From assembly GCF_022012475.1 (NCBI RefSeq), contig NZ_JAKLWS010000021.1, forward strand, positions 1-64,000: a DNA stretch of 64,000 nt, given 5' to 3'. Below are positions 19,194 through 29,032 of the stretch, piece by piece. This DNA is from Rhodohalobacter sulfatireducens. Lineage in GTDB: Bacteria > Bacteroidota > Rhodothermia > Balneolales > Balneolaceae. Each line of letters starts with the position of its first letter. The stretch's first letter is position 1. A program made the translations under genes and the position numbers. The notes beneath the pieces are model-generated. The model was not told where the DNA came from. It did not search any database and saw nothing but the letters and a program-made list of their open reading frames with translations.

Positions 19194-19841
19194 ATGATAG
19201 CCAGGGAAGGGTACAGTACGATTCTCGTTGTCTTCTTATTTAGTATTCTTGTTGCATTTGGTGCTTCATTTGGGCCAAACTGGCTCGGAACCATCATCTA
19301 CCCACTTTTGATTATTCTGTGTGGATTAATTCTCTACTTTTTCAGAGATCCCAAAAGAACTTCTCCCACAGATAATAGATTAATACTCTCGCCGGCAGAT
19401 GGCCGCGTTGTCCTCATCCAACAGGTTAATGAAGATGAGTATATCGGTGGACCCGCGACTCAAATCAGTATTTTTTTATCTCCGCTTGATGTGCACGTTA
19501 ACAGGGTTCCGGTAACCGGTAAACTTGAGTTTTTGAAGTATTACCCTGGAAAATACCTTATGGCCTGGGAAGATCATGCATCCGATATGAATGAACGCGC
19601 CCATTTTGGAGTAAAGCATAAAAGTGGAATGAAAATTCTTTTTAAGCAGATTACCGGTTTTATGGCCCGTAGAATTGTTTATCATTTGGAAGAAGGCGAA
19701 AGCATCCAGGCAGGCAAGCGTTTTGGTATTATGAAATTTGGCTCGAGAATGGATGTATTACTGCCTGAAAACGTTAATATCAGGGTTCAAAAAGGGGACA
19801 GGACCGTTGCCGGAGAATCAATTATTGCTGAAATAAGTTAA
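19194..19841 (+). CDS. psd: phosphatidylserine decarboxylase (short form)
   Basis: Psd makes phosphatidylethanolamine. This 215-aa protein is the short, archaeal-type/Bacteroidota form. Its motifs are LSPADGRVV, the histidine motif SPLDVHVNRVPVTGKLE, and the self-cleavage site KFGSRMDVLLP, where Gly-Ser cleavage yields the pyruvoyl group. Two N-terminal helices anchor it. It begins three bases after rseP and precedes pssA, so PE synthesis from CDP-diacylglycerol is encoded here. Confidence 0.93.
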   Translation: MIAREGYSTILVVFLFSILVAFGASFGPNWLGTIIYPLLIILCGLILYFFRDPKRTSPTDNRLILSPADGRVVLIQQVNEDEYIGGPATQISIFLSPLDVHVNRVPVTGKLEFLKYYPGKYLMAWEDHASDMNERAHFGVKHKSGMKILFKQITGFMARRIVYHLEEGESIQAGKRFGIMKFGSRMDVLLPENVNIRVQKGDRTVAGESIIAEIS

Positions 19842-19898
19842 GTTTAATCAACTATTTATAAATTCAAGCTAATTTTGTTAGTTACCGAGCAATCATAG

Positions 19899-20711
19899 AT
19901 GAAATATCCAATCCAAAAAAAGAGATTTAGAAAAAGACTCAGAAAAAAGAAGCTGAAACCAATCCCAAAGATTATTGTACCCAGCTTCTTTACCTTGATG
20001 AATCTCTTTTGCGGGTTCCTTTCTATAATCATGGTTCATGAAGGGAATTTCGTAAATGGAGCTTGGCTTATTGTGCTTGCCGGTATGTTCGATGCTATGG
20101 ATGGATTTATGGCCAGGCTCACCAATTCAACCAGTGAGTTTGGAATGGAGTTAGACTCCGTAAGTGATGTTGTATCCTTTGCTGTTGCTCCCGGTTTTTT
20201 CCTGTACAATTTTGCATTTCATGAATTAGGAATCATCGGGATATTACTGAGTGCACTTGCGCCCCTATTTGGCGCAATACGTCTTGCAAGATTTAATGTA
20301 GAATCAAAGGTTAAGGAGATCAATTACTTCAGGGGTTTACCAACCCCGGCATTCGCAGTAATGATTTCTGCTTTCTATCTAACCTTTCGAAATCGTCTTG
20401 ATTGGTTTTCAGGATTTGAAAACGGTGTAATTTCAATTCTGATTCCGGTCGTTATTCTTCTCTCTTTCTTGATGGTAAGTACAATTCCTTTTGATAAAAT
20501 TCCCAAGTTCGACAGGGAATCAATCAAAAAATATAAAAATCGTCTTATTCTTCTTGGGGTTTACTTTATTATCATTGTGCTATTACAAGATATCGGGCTC
20601 ATGATTGTATTTACATTTTTTATCCTGAAAGGATTAGCTCTTGGTGCTTATATCTTTTGGAAACAGGCATTTACAGACGATCCTGATCCGCTTGAAGATA
20701 ACACGATCTAA
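19899..20711 (+). CDS. pssA: CDP-diacylglycerol--serine O-phosphatidyltransferase
   Basis: This integral membrane enzyme makes phosphatidylserine, the substrate of the upstream psd product. The CDP-alcohol phosphatidyltransferase signature is complete (DAMDGFMARLTN, then FGMELDSVSD). About eight hydrophobic segments follow a very basic N-terminus (KKRFRKRLRKKKLK). The protein is 270 aa. The last bases of the gene overlap the 3' end of the convergent hypothetical gene by four. Confidence 0.95.
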   Translation: MKYPIQKKRFRKRLRKKKLKPIPKIIVPSFFTLMNLFCGFLSIIMVHEGNFVNGAWLIVLAGMFDAMDGFMARLTNSTSEFGMELDSVSDVVSFAVAPGFFLYNFAFHELGIIGILLSALAPLFGAIRLARFNVESKVKEINYFRGLPTPAFAVMISAFYLTFRNRLDWFSGFENGVISILIPVVILLSFLMVSTIPFDKIPKFDRESIKKYKNRLILLGVYFIIIVLLQDIGLMIVFTFFILKGLALGAYIFWKQAFTDDPDPLEDNTI

Positions 20712-21202
20712 TAGGTAGATGCCTTTTTTAAAAAATTGTAGAGATTTGATGCATTCTCTTTGCTCAGTGGTATGACCCGACTTTCAATTTCGTTGAAATA
20801 ATACCATGCATTTTCATTTTCTCTCCTGAATCTTACACATTTATCACTTTTCACAAATTGATTGTAAAGACTTCTATCCGGCATTTGATCTACTTTCAAT
20901 TTATAGAAGTCTGATGCAGGGTGTTTTGCCTGGAAAATTATTTCATCGCGAACTTTGTAAACCGATTCTATATATCCTTCATCATACCAAACAGTGATTT
21001 CAACCTGACCGTCCTTCACTTTAAAGTAACTAAGCAAGGCAATAGCAAAGAACGAGAACGATGCAAGACGCACATATCCTATCCAAAGCACGTTATCCAT
21101 CAATTGATATGCCAGAAACAGAACGACAGCCAAAATTAAACTTACTACCGAAATTATCGGCCAATATTTTGAGTATTTCTCCTTAATTACCAATTTATTC
21201 AT
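20708..21202 (-). CDS. hypothetical membrane protein, two N-terminal helices
   Basis: This 164-aa protein is not recognised. Two transmembrane helices (about 15-33 and 38-60) are followed by a soluble domain of about 100 residues with mixed beta/alpha character (VEITVWYDEGYIESVYKV and a C-terminal SKENASNLYNFLKKAS). It could be a small membrane-tethered ligand-binding domain. Its start overlaps the stop of the upstream PLP-enzyme gene by four bases, so the two are co-transcribed. Confidence 0.65.
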   Translation of the reverse strand: MNKLVIKEKYSKYWPIISVVSLILAVVLFLAYQLMDNVLWIGYVRLASFSFFAIALLSYFKVKDGQVEITVWYDEGYIESVYKVRDEIIFQAKHPASDFYKLKVDQMPDRSLYNQFVKSDKCVRFRRENENAWYYFNEIESRVIPLSKENASNLYNFLKKASTY

Positions 21203-22272
21203 GATAATATTCGCTTTTCAATACTTTTGCCATCTTTAGTAGAATATTGATCATACAGATTTGCTGTTAAACAGGAATGAATAGGGCAGACCCATACATA
21301 TGAGTCATCGTCCGGGATTCCCCGGATTGTCCCATGTTCTTGCGATATGGCTGAAATAGATAGGTCTGTCTCGGAAATATCATTATTAGCAGAATAGTGA
21401 ACAATCTGTCCAAAATTATTCTGATCATTGTCTTGAAGAAACTCTTTCGAGAGATGAACGGCACCTCCGTGAACAATGGTTCGTCCTGGTGTAGGAATTT
21501 TTTGTGCAATGGGCAACACGGCATATAAGGCCACGTCATCAAGGGAACAACTCCCAATTTGTACTTGCATAAAATCATAAAATACAAAATTTCCGGGGGT
21601 CATCTCATCCAACTCATCGAGTCGATTGGATGTACTGGCTGATGGAGTATCTCCCATGGATATATTGGCCATAGGAAATGAATTTTTCAGCTCAACCAGG
21701 ATGTCAATCGTTGGGTTGATTTTTTGCTGAATTTGTTCAACAGATCGTGCGGAATAGGTCCGTCCATCATGAATATAAAATCCGTGAAATCTACTTTTTG
21801 ACTGATTTAATGATGTGTCAATTAATTGAGAAATTAACTCTGTATTCTCATACGAAACTCCGCTTCGGCCGGCTCCGGGATCAATCTCAATAAAAAATTT
21901 AAATGGATTTGATAGTTGTTGGTTCAATAGTTTCAGATCTTCAACTGAATTGACGAATAATCGAAGTGAAGCTGCCTTCTCAATCTCTTTGAGGCCTTTT
22001 AATTGTTGCGGAAAGAATGGAAACGCAATGGTAATATCATTCCAACCACCTTCAATAAAATATTTCGCCATTGAAACGGAAGAAACAGTGATACCCGTAA
22101 CTCCCGCATCTCGAAACCAGCGGCCAATTGTGTTGGATTGATGTGTTTTGAAATGAGGCCGAAATATACAACCAGCTTTTAGTGCACGCTCAGCCATGCG
22201 ATTGATATTTCGCTTACATCGCTGTGTATCCAGGACCAGAATAGGTTCTTGTTGTGTATTGCTAAAACTCAT
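21199..22272 (-). CDS. PLP-dependent D-threonine aldolase / D-serine dehydratase-like enzyme
   Basis: This 357-aa protein has an alanine-racemase-like TIM barrel. The PLP lysine is in FRPHFKTHQSN (about 38-48), followed by FFIEIDPGAGRSGV and a C-terminal beta domain with SQEHGTIRG and VCPIHSCLTANLYD. The C-terminal His and Cys are the metal-binding pair of D-threonine aldolase and DSD1 enzymes. It should act on a D-amino acid, though which one cannot be read from the sequence. It is divergent from rimB. Confidence 0.82.
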   Translation of the reverse strand: MSFSNTQQEPILVLDTQRCKRNINRMAERALKAGCIFRPHFKTHQSNTIGRWFRDAGVTGITVSSVSMAKYFIEGGWNDITIAFPFFPQQLKGLKEIEKAASLRLFVNSVEDLKLLNQQLSNPFKFFIEIDPGAGRSGVSYENTELISQLIDTSLNQSKSRFHGFYIHDGRTYSARSVEQIQQKINPTIDILVELKNSFPMANISMGDTPSASTSNRLDELDEMTPGNFVFYDFMQVQIGSCSLDDVALYAVLPIAQKIPTPGRTIVHGGAVHLSKEFLQDNDQNNFGQIVHYSANNDISETDLSISAISQEHGTIRGIPDDDSYVWVCPIHSCLTANLYDQYSTKDGKSIEKRILS

Positions 22273-22365
22273 AGGTTCTTCATGTGTTGATATTAGAGCA
22301 CTAAAAATAGAAAATGCACGCGAACGATAAAGGTCTTATTTTGGGGTTGAAATTAAAGAAAAATA

Positions 22366-22797
22366 TTGCAGGCAAAAGAAAAGAAAATTATCGGCCGGAT
22401 TGAGAAGATCGACCTGCCAAATCTCTCTCTCTATAAACTTGATGCAAAGATTGATACGGGCGCATACACATCCAGTCTTCATTGCCATGATATTGAACAG
22501 TTTGTAAAAGAAGGAAAGAACTGGGTGAAATTTTATGTCTTAGATCCGGATCATCCCGAATACGAAGAGACTCAATTTAAGTGTGCAATTCATAAAGTGA
22601 AAAAGGTCAAAAGCTCTAATGGACAGATTGAAGAGCGAGTTATTATCAAACAACAAAGTCAGTTTGATAAGGATAACAGAACCATTGAACTGTCTCTTAC
22701 CGACAGATCAGTAATGAAATACCCGGTATTAATCGGCAGAAAGTTTTTAAAAGGTCAATTTATCGTAGACGTTTCGAAAAAATATTTATTAAAGTAG
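22366..22797 (+). CDS. RimK-associated retropepsin-like protease
   Basis: This 143-aa protein belongs to the DUF785 (RimB/RloA2) family of small aspartic-protease-like proteins. The motif LDAKIDTGAYTSSLH (about 24-38) is the diagnostic DTGA active site. In Pseudomonas, RimB is reported to trim the glutamate tail that RimK adds to ribosomal protein S6. The TTG start at 22366 leads directly into rimK nine bases beyond its stop, supporting the same role here. Confidence 0.85.
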   Translation: MQAKEKKIIGRIEKIDLPNLSLYKLDAKIDTGAYTSSLHCHDIEQFVKEGKNWVKFYVLDPDHPEYEETQFKCAIHKVKKVKSSNGQIEERVIIKQQSQFDKDNRTIELSLTDRSVMKYPVLIGRKFLKGQFIVDVSKKYLLK

Positions 22798-22806
22798 TAT
22801 AAGTAC

Positions 22807-23742
22807 ATGACAGACAATCAATTAACGATTATAATTCTATCAAGAAATAAGAATTTGTACTCTACAAAGCGACTTGTTGAAAGCATTGAAAAAAGAGGGC
22901 ACAGGTCCGTCGTTTTAGATCACTTGAAATGTGACATTGTAATTGAGCAGGATAAACCGGTTATCTATTATGATGGAGAAAAAATTAAAAATGTTGCAGC
23001 TGTTATCCCCAGAATTGGTGCATCTGTAACGTTCTATGGTGCATCTGTTGTTCGACAGTTTGAAATGATGAACGTACCTTCGGCCGTGGAATCGCAGGCA
23101 TTGGTTCGTTCAAGGGATAAATTGAGAAGCCTTCAAATTCTTGCACGTTCGGGTGTGGGGATGCCAAAAACAGTGTTCACAAATTATAGTAAAGAAGTTG
23201 CAAAAATCATCGATAGTGTTGGCGGCGCTCCTTTAATTGTGAAGCTTCTTGAAGGCACACAAGGCTACGGAGTAGTTTTGGCACCAACCAAGAAGGCGGC
23301 GGAATCGATCATCGAAGCTTTTCATAGCATGAAAGCCCGTGTTATTGTCCAGGAATTCATTTCTGAGGCAAAAGGGGCAGATATTCGTGCATTTGTTATT
23401 GGAAATAAAGTTGTCGGGGCAATGAAGCGGCAAGGTAAGGAGGGAGAGTTTCGTTCAAACCTGCACCAGGGCGGTAGCGGAAAGTTAATAAAATTGAGTA
23501 AAAAGGAGCGAGAAGTTGCATTAACGGCCGCTAAAGCTATGAATTTATCCATTGCAGGGGTAGACCTTCTTCAATCCGACCGAGGCCCTCTCGTTTTAGA
23601 GGTAAACTCCTCGCCGGGCCTTGAGGGAATTGAAAAGACCACCGGTAAAGATATTGCTGATGAAATCGTTCAATTCGTTGAAAAACTGATTGAACGCTCC
23701 AAAAGGAACTCCGGACGACGAAGAATTAAAAGCGATGCCTAA
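22807..23742 (+). CDS. rimK: RimK, ribosomal protein S6 glutamate ligase
   Basis: This is an ATP-grasp ligase of 311 aa. The N-terminal RimK domain (about 1-100) precedes an ATP-grasp core with [37 protein letters not shown] and [20 protein letters not shown]. By homology it adds Glu residues to the C-terminus of ribosomal S6. It lies between the RimB-like protease and an aspartoacylase-like gene and overlaps the latter by eight bases. Confidence 0.93.
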   Translation: MTDNQLTIIILSRNKNLYSTKRLVESIEKRGHRSVVLDHLKCDIVIEQDKPVIYYDGEKIKNVAAVIPRIGASVTFYGASVVRQFEMMNVPSAVESQALVRSRDKLRSLQILARSGVGMPKTVFTNYSKEVAKIIDSVGGAPLIVKLLEGTQGYGVVLAPTKKAAESIIEAFHSMKARVIVQEFISEAKGADIRAFVIGNKVVGAMKRQGKEGEFRSNLHQGGSGKLIKLSKKEREVALTAAKAMNLSIAGVDLLQSDRGPLVLEVNSSPGLEGIEKTTGKDIADEIVQFVEKLIERSKRNSGRRRIKSDA

Positions 23743-24685
23743 ATATTTAGAAATTAACGGTGAAAAAATTTCTCCGGGTGAAGACAAACAACTGAATCTT
23801 CGCATCGCAAGGCTACCAACCTATACAAATATAGATCTGCCCGTAAGAGTTATCCGTTCTGAAAATCCGGGACCTGTAGTACTGCTTACCGGAGGTTTGC
23901 ACGGTGATGAGATCAACGGAATTGAGATCGTTCGTCGTCTGATGTCAAATAAGATTTTAAAGCTTCAAAAGGGCTCGGTTGTTGCGATTCCTTTGATGAA
24001 TATTTACGGTTTTATACAAAATGTTCGCGGTGTTCCGGACGGGAAAGACATCAACCGAAGTTTTCCGGGCAGTAAAAGCGGGTCTTTAGCGAAATTGGTG
24101 GCTCATACTATTATGAATAAAATTATTCCCCTTATAGATCTGGGAATTGATTTTCATACGGGTGGCAGCAGCCGTGCGAATTTACCCCAAATACGGTGTG
24201 TTCTGAATATTGAACAAAATATTGAGTTGGCTAAGGCATTTGCCCCGCCGGTCATCATTCATTCCGGTTTAATCAACAAATCATTCAGAAAAGCAGTAAA
24301 TAGGAAGGGGAAACAGATTTTGGTGTTTGAAACCGGAGAATCGCTGAGATTTGATTCTAACGGCATAGAAGAGGGAATTAATGGTACACTAAGGCTATTA
24401 AAGCACCTTGAGATGGTTAAAGAAGCTCCAAAACCTCATTTATCTGAAATTTATGAGAAATCAAATTGGGTACGAGCCTCATTTGCAGGGCTGTTTCATC
24501 CCAAAATAGCGCTCGGAAATCTAATTGAAAAAGGAATGACGCTAGGAATGATCACTGATCCATTTGGAAATGAAAAGAAACTACTGAAAAGTAAATTTGA
24601 AGGTCGCGTAATTGGTATCAACAATTGCCCGGTGGTTCACAAGGGTGATGCAATTCTTCATATCGCAACACAAAAAGTTAATTAG
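23735..24685 (+). CDS. succinylglutamate desuccinylase/aspartoacylase-family protein
   Basis: This 316-aa zinc carboxypeptidase-like protein has the ligand motifs [14 protein letters not shown] (His, Glu) and LGIDFHTGG (His). An NRSFPG motif and a C-terminal beta-barrel domain follow. The ATG at 23735 overlaps the rimK stop and fits the family better than an upstream in-frame ATG at 23690 inside rimK. Its place after rimB-rimK is conserved in several phyla and suggests a role in the same modification pathway, but its substrate is not established. Confidence 0.88.
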   Translation: MPKYLEINGEKISPGEDKQLNLRIARLPTYTNIDLPVRVIRSENPGPVVLLTGGLHGDEINGIEIVRRLMSNKILKLQKGSVVAIPLMNIYGFIQNVRGVPDGKDINRSFPGSKSGSLAKLVAHTIMNKIIPLIDLGIDFHTGGSSRANLPQIRCVLNIEQNIELAKAFAPPVIIHSGLINKSFRKAVNRKGKQILVFETGESLRFDSNGIEEGINGTLRLLKHLEMVKEAPKPHLSEIYEKSNWVRASFAGLFHPKIALGNLIEKGMTLGMITDPFGNEKKLLKSKFEGRVIGINNCPVVHKGDAILHIATQKVN

Positions 24686-24701
24686 ATCTAACAATATAAA
24701 G

Positions 24702-25040
24702 ATGAGTTCAAATTTAATATTTCATGCTGTATCAAAGCGAAATTGGAATGAATTTAATAAGGGTGGATTCTATAATCCTGAAGGAAGTAAATATGATGAT
24801 GGAATTGTTTGCGTAAATGCGAATCAACTTAAAGATTACATCAATCAGAACTTCAAGGGAAGAAGACAAGTTCTTGTTTTAGTAATTGATAAACTACGAT
24901 TGATCCCCAAAACTGTTTATGAAAAAGAGAAACAGATATATCTTATTAAGGATAGAATTAATATGGATGCAATACTTGACAAGATCTATGTAAAGCCAAA
25001 TGAGGAAGGAGTTTTCGATATTGAGATCACGGAAGACTAA
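24702..25040 (+). CDS. DUF952-family protein
   Basis: This 112-aa protein opens with LIFHAVSKRNWNEFNKGGFY and continues with GIVCVNANQLKDYINQNF and LVIDKLRLIPKTVYE. That is the layout of DUF952 proteins, which resemble ADP-ribosyltransferase folds. No biochemical role is known. The ATG at 24702, 16 bases after the aspartoacylase stop, is preferred to an upstream in-frame ATG at 24612 lying within that gene. It ends the plus-strand run that begins with rimB. Confidence 0.78.
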   Translation: MSSNLIFHAVSKRNWNEFNKGGFYNPEGSKYDDGIVCVNANQLKDYINQNFKGRRQVLVLVIDKLRLIPKTVYEKEKQIYLIKDRINMDAILDKIYVKPNEEGVFDIEITED

Positions 25041-25164
25041 AAGTCTTTATATGCATTGTTATTCAGGGATACATATAATTGTCGTATAATATATATTATG
25101 TAAAGTAGAGTATTTAAATATTCTTATGATATCTACAACAACTTTTCTTATCCCCCTCTCTTTG

Positions 25165-25623
25165 TCACTTCTCCAATACTTTCTGAATAGCTTTAAAATC
25201 AGGCAGTGATCCTGAATCTTCTAACACTTCGGCATATTCTACGACATTATCCTTGTTTATTACAAAGGCAGATCGTTTAGCCACTCCCTTCATTCCATAA
25301 TAGTCTTCATACAACACACCAAACTGCCTGGAGACTTCTTTGTTGAAATCACTTACAAATGGAAACGGAAAGTTATTTGCTCTTTTAAATTCTCTTAATG
25401 TAAAAAAACTATCAACACTAATTCCTAAGATATTAGCATTCATTGAGTTATAAAGTTTTTTATTGTCCCTGAAATGGCACATCTCATCCGTACAGACACT
25501 ACTGAATGCCAATGGGAAAAACAGAATTAAAGCTTTTCCATTCTCAAGTAGTTCTGATAGGCTTAGAGATTGACCTTGGGTATCATGTAGTGCAAAGTCT
25601 TTAACAGTGTCCCCTACTTTCAT
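25165..25623 (-). CDS. peroxiredoxin (AhpE-like)
   Basis: This 152-aa AhpC/TSA-family protein has the peroxidatic motif FFPLAFSSVCTDEMC, with the active cysteine at about 44 and a second cysteine five residues on. The later segment GVAKRSAFVINKDNVVEYAEV is typical. It reduces hydroperoxides using a cellular thiol. Bacillithiol is a possible partner given bshC in this window, which is inference. It is the last gene of the minus-strand run starting at der. Confidence 0.92.
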   Translation of the reverse strand: MKVGDTVKDFALHDTQGQSLSLSELLENGKALILFFPLAFSSVCTDEMCHFRDNKKLYNSMNANILGISVDSFFTLREFKRANNFPFPFVSDFNKEVSRQFGVLYEDYYGMKGVAKRSAFVINKDNVVEYAEVLEDSGSLPDFKAIQKVLEK

Positions 25624-25634
25624 TAACTCGTTAT

Positions 25635-26228
25635 TTAAATGTTTTCGTTTATTCTAAGTAGATCTGAAAATGAATATATACATGCAATCATTCCACCGCT
25701 GTTTGTAAGCCCCCAGGCCCAGTCGAATACAATAAAATAATCTTGCAATATCCAATAGAAGCAGAAGCCCCAAACCAATAGTATAACACCGACAATTGTG
25801 ATTAACTTATTTTTTAATTCTGAACTATAACCTATTGATAATAAGATATATACAAGAATAGCCACTCCCTGCAGAGTCATGAATATAATTTCACGAATAA
25901 CTTGTGTATCTAAAACAATTAATTGAGTAAATGGGATCAACATCGGTATGAAAACCATATAGTAAGGATACCTGAATATCACAGGTTTACGCTGCCGTAT
26001 AAATATCAGGAATATTATTAGCAGTAAAGAGACAGAAGTTGACTGTAGAAAGATGTTAACAAATTCCCCGTATGGCAGGTTAACTGTTCCGGCAAGATCC
26101 CCTATCAACCAGGATAACAAGGCTCCAATAGATATATATTTTACATCAGTAAACTCTGGAGGAAATTTTTTCAGAACAATAAATGCAGCAACAATAATTG
26201 TGATGATAGAGAATAGCTGAGTCCACAA
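25635..26228 (-). CDS. hypothetical integral membrane protein
   Basis: This 197-aa protein has about six predicted transmembrane helices spread over its length and very short loops. No motif or family is recognised. The start is TTG at 26228 (MWTQLFS). It sits between an unknown cytoplasmic protein and the peroxiredoxin gene with gaps of 9-11 bases, so it is probably co-transcribed with both. Confidence 0.65.
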   Translation of the reverse strand: MWTQLFSIITIIVAAFIVLKKFPPEFTDVKYISIGALLSWLIGDLAGTVNLPYGEFVNIFLQSTSVSLLLIIFLIFIRQRKPVIFRYPYYMVFIPMLIPFTQLIVLDTQVIREIIFMTLQGVAILVYILLSIGYSSELKNKLITIVGVILLVWGFCFYWILQDYFIVFDWAWGLTNSGGMIACIYSFSDLLRINENI

Positions 26229-26237
26229 AATGATTCC

Positions 26238-26792
26238 CTATGAAGATTTTCGTTGAGAGGATTTTTTGTTGATTTCCCGCTGATGCTCTCTCTCATTTTG
26301 ATAAATCAATACAAGATCAGCGATCTCTTTTAAAACTTTTCGTTCATCTCGAACCATTTTATTCGCCAGATCAAAGAGTATAAGATCTTCACCACTTTCA
26401 CCCCGAATCTCTCTTTCCCAATCAATGAGCGAGATACTTTTAAAAACATTAATTATGGCCGCCCGATGCTTAATGATCTTGCTGAGAGTCTTCTGAATAT
26501 TAATCTCTTCTTCATCTGTAACCTCTTCAAATGATTCTTTGAAATGCTCAAAATCAGATAGTTTAATAAGCCTGTTTTCTGAAACTACACGTTCGGTAAT
26601 TGGCCTGTAATAATTTTTTTGTGCATGGTCGATAAGCTTTAGCATGTTGTAAATCGACATACCATCGGGAGGAGTTTCTGTATACGGAACAGAATCGATT
26701 ACATATTTGAGAGCCTCTGCTTCATCGAGAAGGTATTCGGTATCGCTGATTAACTCACTAAGTTTTTCTTGAGTAATTTCCTGGTTAGTCAT
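26238..26792 (-). CDS. hypothetical all-helical protein
   Basis: This 184-aa hydrophilic protein looks entirely helical, with a basic C-terminal tail (REINKKSSQRKSS). Parts weakly recall a DinB-like four-helix bundle (MLKLIDHAQKNYYRPITERV, and a later helix ending VLKEIADLVL), but no metal-binding histidine triad can be shown. It follows nuoI by 17 bases. No function is proposed. Confidence 0.65.
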   Translation of the reverse strand: MTNQEITQEKLSELISDTEYLLDEAEALKYVIDSVPYTETPPDGMSIYNMLKLIDHAQKNYYRPITERVVSENRLIKLSDFEHFKESFEEVTDEEEINIQKTLSKIIKHRAAIINVFKSISLIDWEREIRGESGEDLILFDLANKMVRDERKVLKEIADLVLIYQNEREHQREINKKSSQRKSS

Positions 26793-26809
26793 TTGAGATT
26801 TGATCTATC

Positions 26810-27502
26810 TTAAACAGACCAGTTAGACGATGCTTCGGAAGCATCGTTTTTCTTTTGTTGCTCAAGAAGATCCACTAATGAGAGCCCTGTATTCCAATCT
26901 TGATCTCTGTCTCTAACGGAGTGAATATTATTCTCTTCCTGGAAGTCCCAAAATTGACCAAATTGGTTGTTTTTATATTCTTTTAGAAAATCGAGTCGTT
27001 CTTTTAGGTCTTCTTTGGGAACCATCAGTCGATCTTTATCATAAACCGCATCTTCTCTTGATTCAAATACAATATCATAATCTTTACTCATCACAATCGC
27101 TTCCTCAGGACATACCTCTTCACAATACCCGCAATAGATACACCGAAGCATATTAATCTCAAATTTCTCCGGGTAACGTTCCTTGGGATCATCTGAGTCT
27201 TCATTCGCTTGCATACTTATTGCCAATGGCGGGCAAGCTCTCGCGCAGAGTCCGCAGGAAACACATCTCTCCTGCCCGTTATCTTCCACAAGAACAGGCC
27301 GGCCCCTGAAAATTGATGGTGGTTCCCACTTTTCATCAGGATAGTTGAGTGTAAATGTGGGAGCAAACATCTGTTTAAAGCTATACCATAGTCCTTTAAA
27401 AATTTCCGGGAGATATATCTTCTCAAGAAAAGAAAGCTTACGCTCCCGCTGGTAATCTTCACTTATAGCATTAGCAACTGGTTGATCAAGATTCTCTGGC
27501 AT
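26810..27502 (-). CDS. nuoI: NADH-quinone oxidoreductase subunit I (NuoI-like ferredoxin)
   Basis: This 230-aa protein carries two [4Fe-4S] motifs, [12 protein letters not shown] (about 81-92) and [16 protein letters not shown] (about 122-137), with the flanking sequences of complex I subunit I. A long C-terminal extension (about 150-230), rich in charged residues, is beyond the usual length. No other nuo gene is in the window, so it is an orphan copy located after der. A perfect palindrome lies in its last codons. Confidence 0.88.
   Translation of the reverse strand: MPENLDQPVANAISEDYQRERKLSFLEKIYLPEIFKGLWYSFKQMFAPTFTLNYPDEKWEPPSIFRGRPVLVEDNGQERCVSCGLCARACPPLAISMQANEDSDDPKERYPEKFEINMLRCIYCGYCEEVCPEEAIVMSKDYDIVFESREDAVYDKDRLMVPKEDLKERLDFLKEYKNNQFGQFWDFQEENNIHSVRDRDQDWNTGLSLVDLLEQQKKNDASEASSNWSV
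26827..26851 (+). terminator. terminator-shaped palindrome inside the nuoI 3' end
   Basis: ACGATGCTT (26827-26835) and AAGCATCGT (26839-26847) are exact inverted repeats around CGG, followed by T-rich sequence on the plus strand. It has intrinsic-terminator form for plus-strand transcription, antisense to nuoI. On the minus strand it is simply coding sequence. Function is uncertain. Confidence 0.4.
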
Positions 27503-27597
27503 GCTGTACCTTTATTAATAGTGTACTTGTGATTATCAGTTTGATAAAATAACCCTTTGGATGATTCTGTTCAAAGATTAATGTGTAAATTTGAATA

Positions 27598-28905
27598 CTA
27601 TTTTTGGCGGAAAACCATAGTGATTGGGACACCTTTAAAACTGTAGTATTCACGTATCTTATTTTCCAAGAAACGTCTGTAATTGGGAGGAAGTTCCTGA
27701 GGATTATTCATAAAGAATTTAAAAACGGGTGGATTCGATTTGACCTGAACGGCATACTGAATTTTAAGCTGTCGTCCCCGTTTCACCGGTAATGGACGCT
27801 CTTTAAGAATTTTGCTAATAGTGTCGTTGAGCTCCGGTGTCGGGATTTTCTTTTTACGCTCCTGGATAACCTTTTTTGAGTAGTCGAGCACTTTTTCAAT
27901 TCGCAGACCGGTTAGGGCCGATATTGAAATAATAGGTATATAATCCATTGTGCGAACTTTACCGTGAATATACTCCTCAAACTCCTTCAAAAGGTTTGAA
28001 TTTTTCTCAGGCACATTATCCCATTTATTCAATACAATGATGATGCCTTTATTGAAATTTTCAGCTTCTCTGAGGATTCGCTTGTCTTGTTCGTCAAAAC
28101 CCTGCATGGCGTCCAGCATTACCACAACAACGTCGGCTTCTTTTATAGAGCGATCTGTTCGAACCGTGCTATAAAACTCAATATTTTCTTTTACTTTTGC
28201 CTTCTTGCGTAAGCCGGCAGTGTCTACAATGATGTATGTTTCACCATTATATTCAAGTTTACTGTTGATTGCATCGCGGGTTGTGCCGGGTATATCGGTT
28301 ACAATACAGCGATCACTCTTCAGAAGAGCGTTCATCAAACTGCTTTTCCCAACATTGGGGCGTCCGACAAAAGCAATTTTCGGTAATTTGTCCTCCTCTT
28401 CCCCATTGTCATCGGGAAGAAGCTCCACAACTTTATCAAGCAGATCACCTGTTCCTGTTCCGCTGATCGAAGACACTGGATAGATCTCATCGAATCCAAG
28501 TCCATAAAATTCAACGGCTTCCATTCTCTTCTGTTCGTTGTCACACTTATTCACCACCAATAACACGGGTTTATCCTGTTTTCGTAAAACTTCGGAAACC
28601 GCCTGATCCAGCGGGTGAATTCCCATCTCCGTATCTACGATAAACAAGATCACATCCGACTCCTCAATCGCCATATGAACCTGCTCACGAATTCCGGAAG
28701 TGATCGCATCTGATTCATCCGGCAGATAACCACCGGTATCAATTACTGAAAAATTCTTTCCATTCCAGAAACTTTCTCCATAATGGCGATCTCTTGTCAC
28801 GCCATACTCATCGTGCACGATGGCTTTTCTCCGGCCGATTAAGCGATTGAATAGCGTTGATTTTCCAACGTTGGGACGGCCTACTATGGAAACCGTTGAT
28901 GACAT
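27598..28905 (-). CDS. der: ribosome biogenesis GTPase Der
   Basis: This is a double GTPase required for 50S assembly. Two complete G domains are visible, each with GRPNVGKST/S (about 8-16 and 179-187), DTGG/DTAG switch motifs and NKCD/NKWD specificity motifs. A C-terminal KH-like domain follows. The length of 435 aa is normal. It is the first gene of a minus-strand run leading into nuoI after 95 bases. Confidence 0.97.
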   Translation of the reverse strand: MSSTVSIVGRPNVGKSTLFNRLIGRRKAIVHDEYGVTRDRHYGESFWNGKNFSVIDTGGYLPDESDAITSGIREQVHMAIEESDVILFIVDTEMGIHPLDQAVSEVLRKQDKPVLLVVNKCDNEQKRMEAVEFYGLGFDEIYPVSSISGTGTGDLLDKVVELLPDDNGEEEDKLPKIAFVGRPNVGKSSLMNALLKSDRCIVTDIPGTTRDAINSKLEYNGETYIIVDTAGLRKKAKVKENIEFYSTVRTDRSIKEADVVVVMLDAMQGFDEQDKRILREAENFNKGIIIVLNKWDNVPEKNSNLLKEFEEYIHGKVRTMDYIPIISISALTGLRIEKVLDYSKKVIQERKKKIPTPELNDTISKILKERPLPVKRGRQLKIQYAVQVKSNPPVFKFFMNNPQELPPNYRRFLENKIREYYSFKGVPITMVFRQK

Positions 28906-29032
28906 AAGGTTTTTTTGAAAGATTAACTCTTTGCTTGAACTGCCATATCTAAATAGAATATGAACCAGTTTTGCGTTAAGTTTGAAAGGTAATTGATTAC
29001 TATTGAAGTTAAGAATTTTTTAGACAAAGCAT

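Noticed and set aside
23690-23734. Upstream ATG for the aspartoacylase-like gene
   Set aside because: It would place 15 residues inside rimK. The ATG at 23735 matches the family start and normal coupling.
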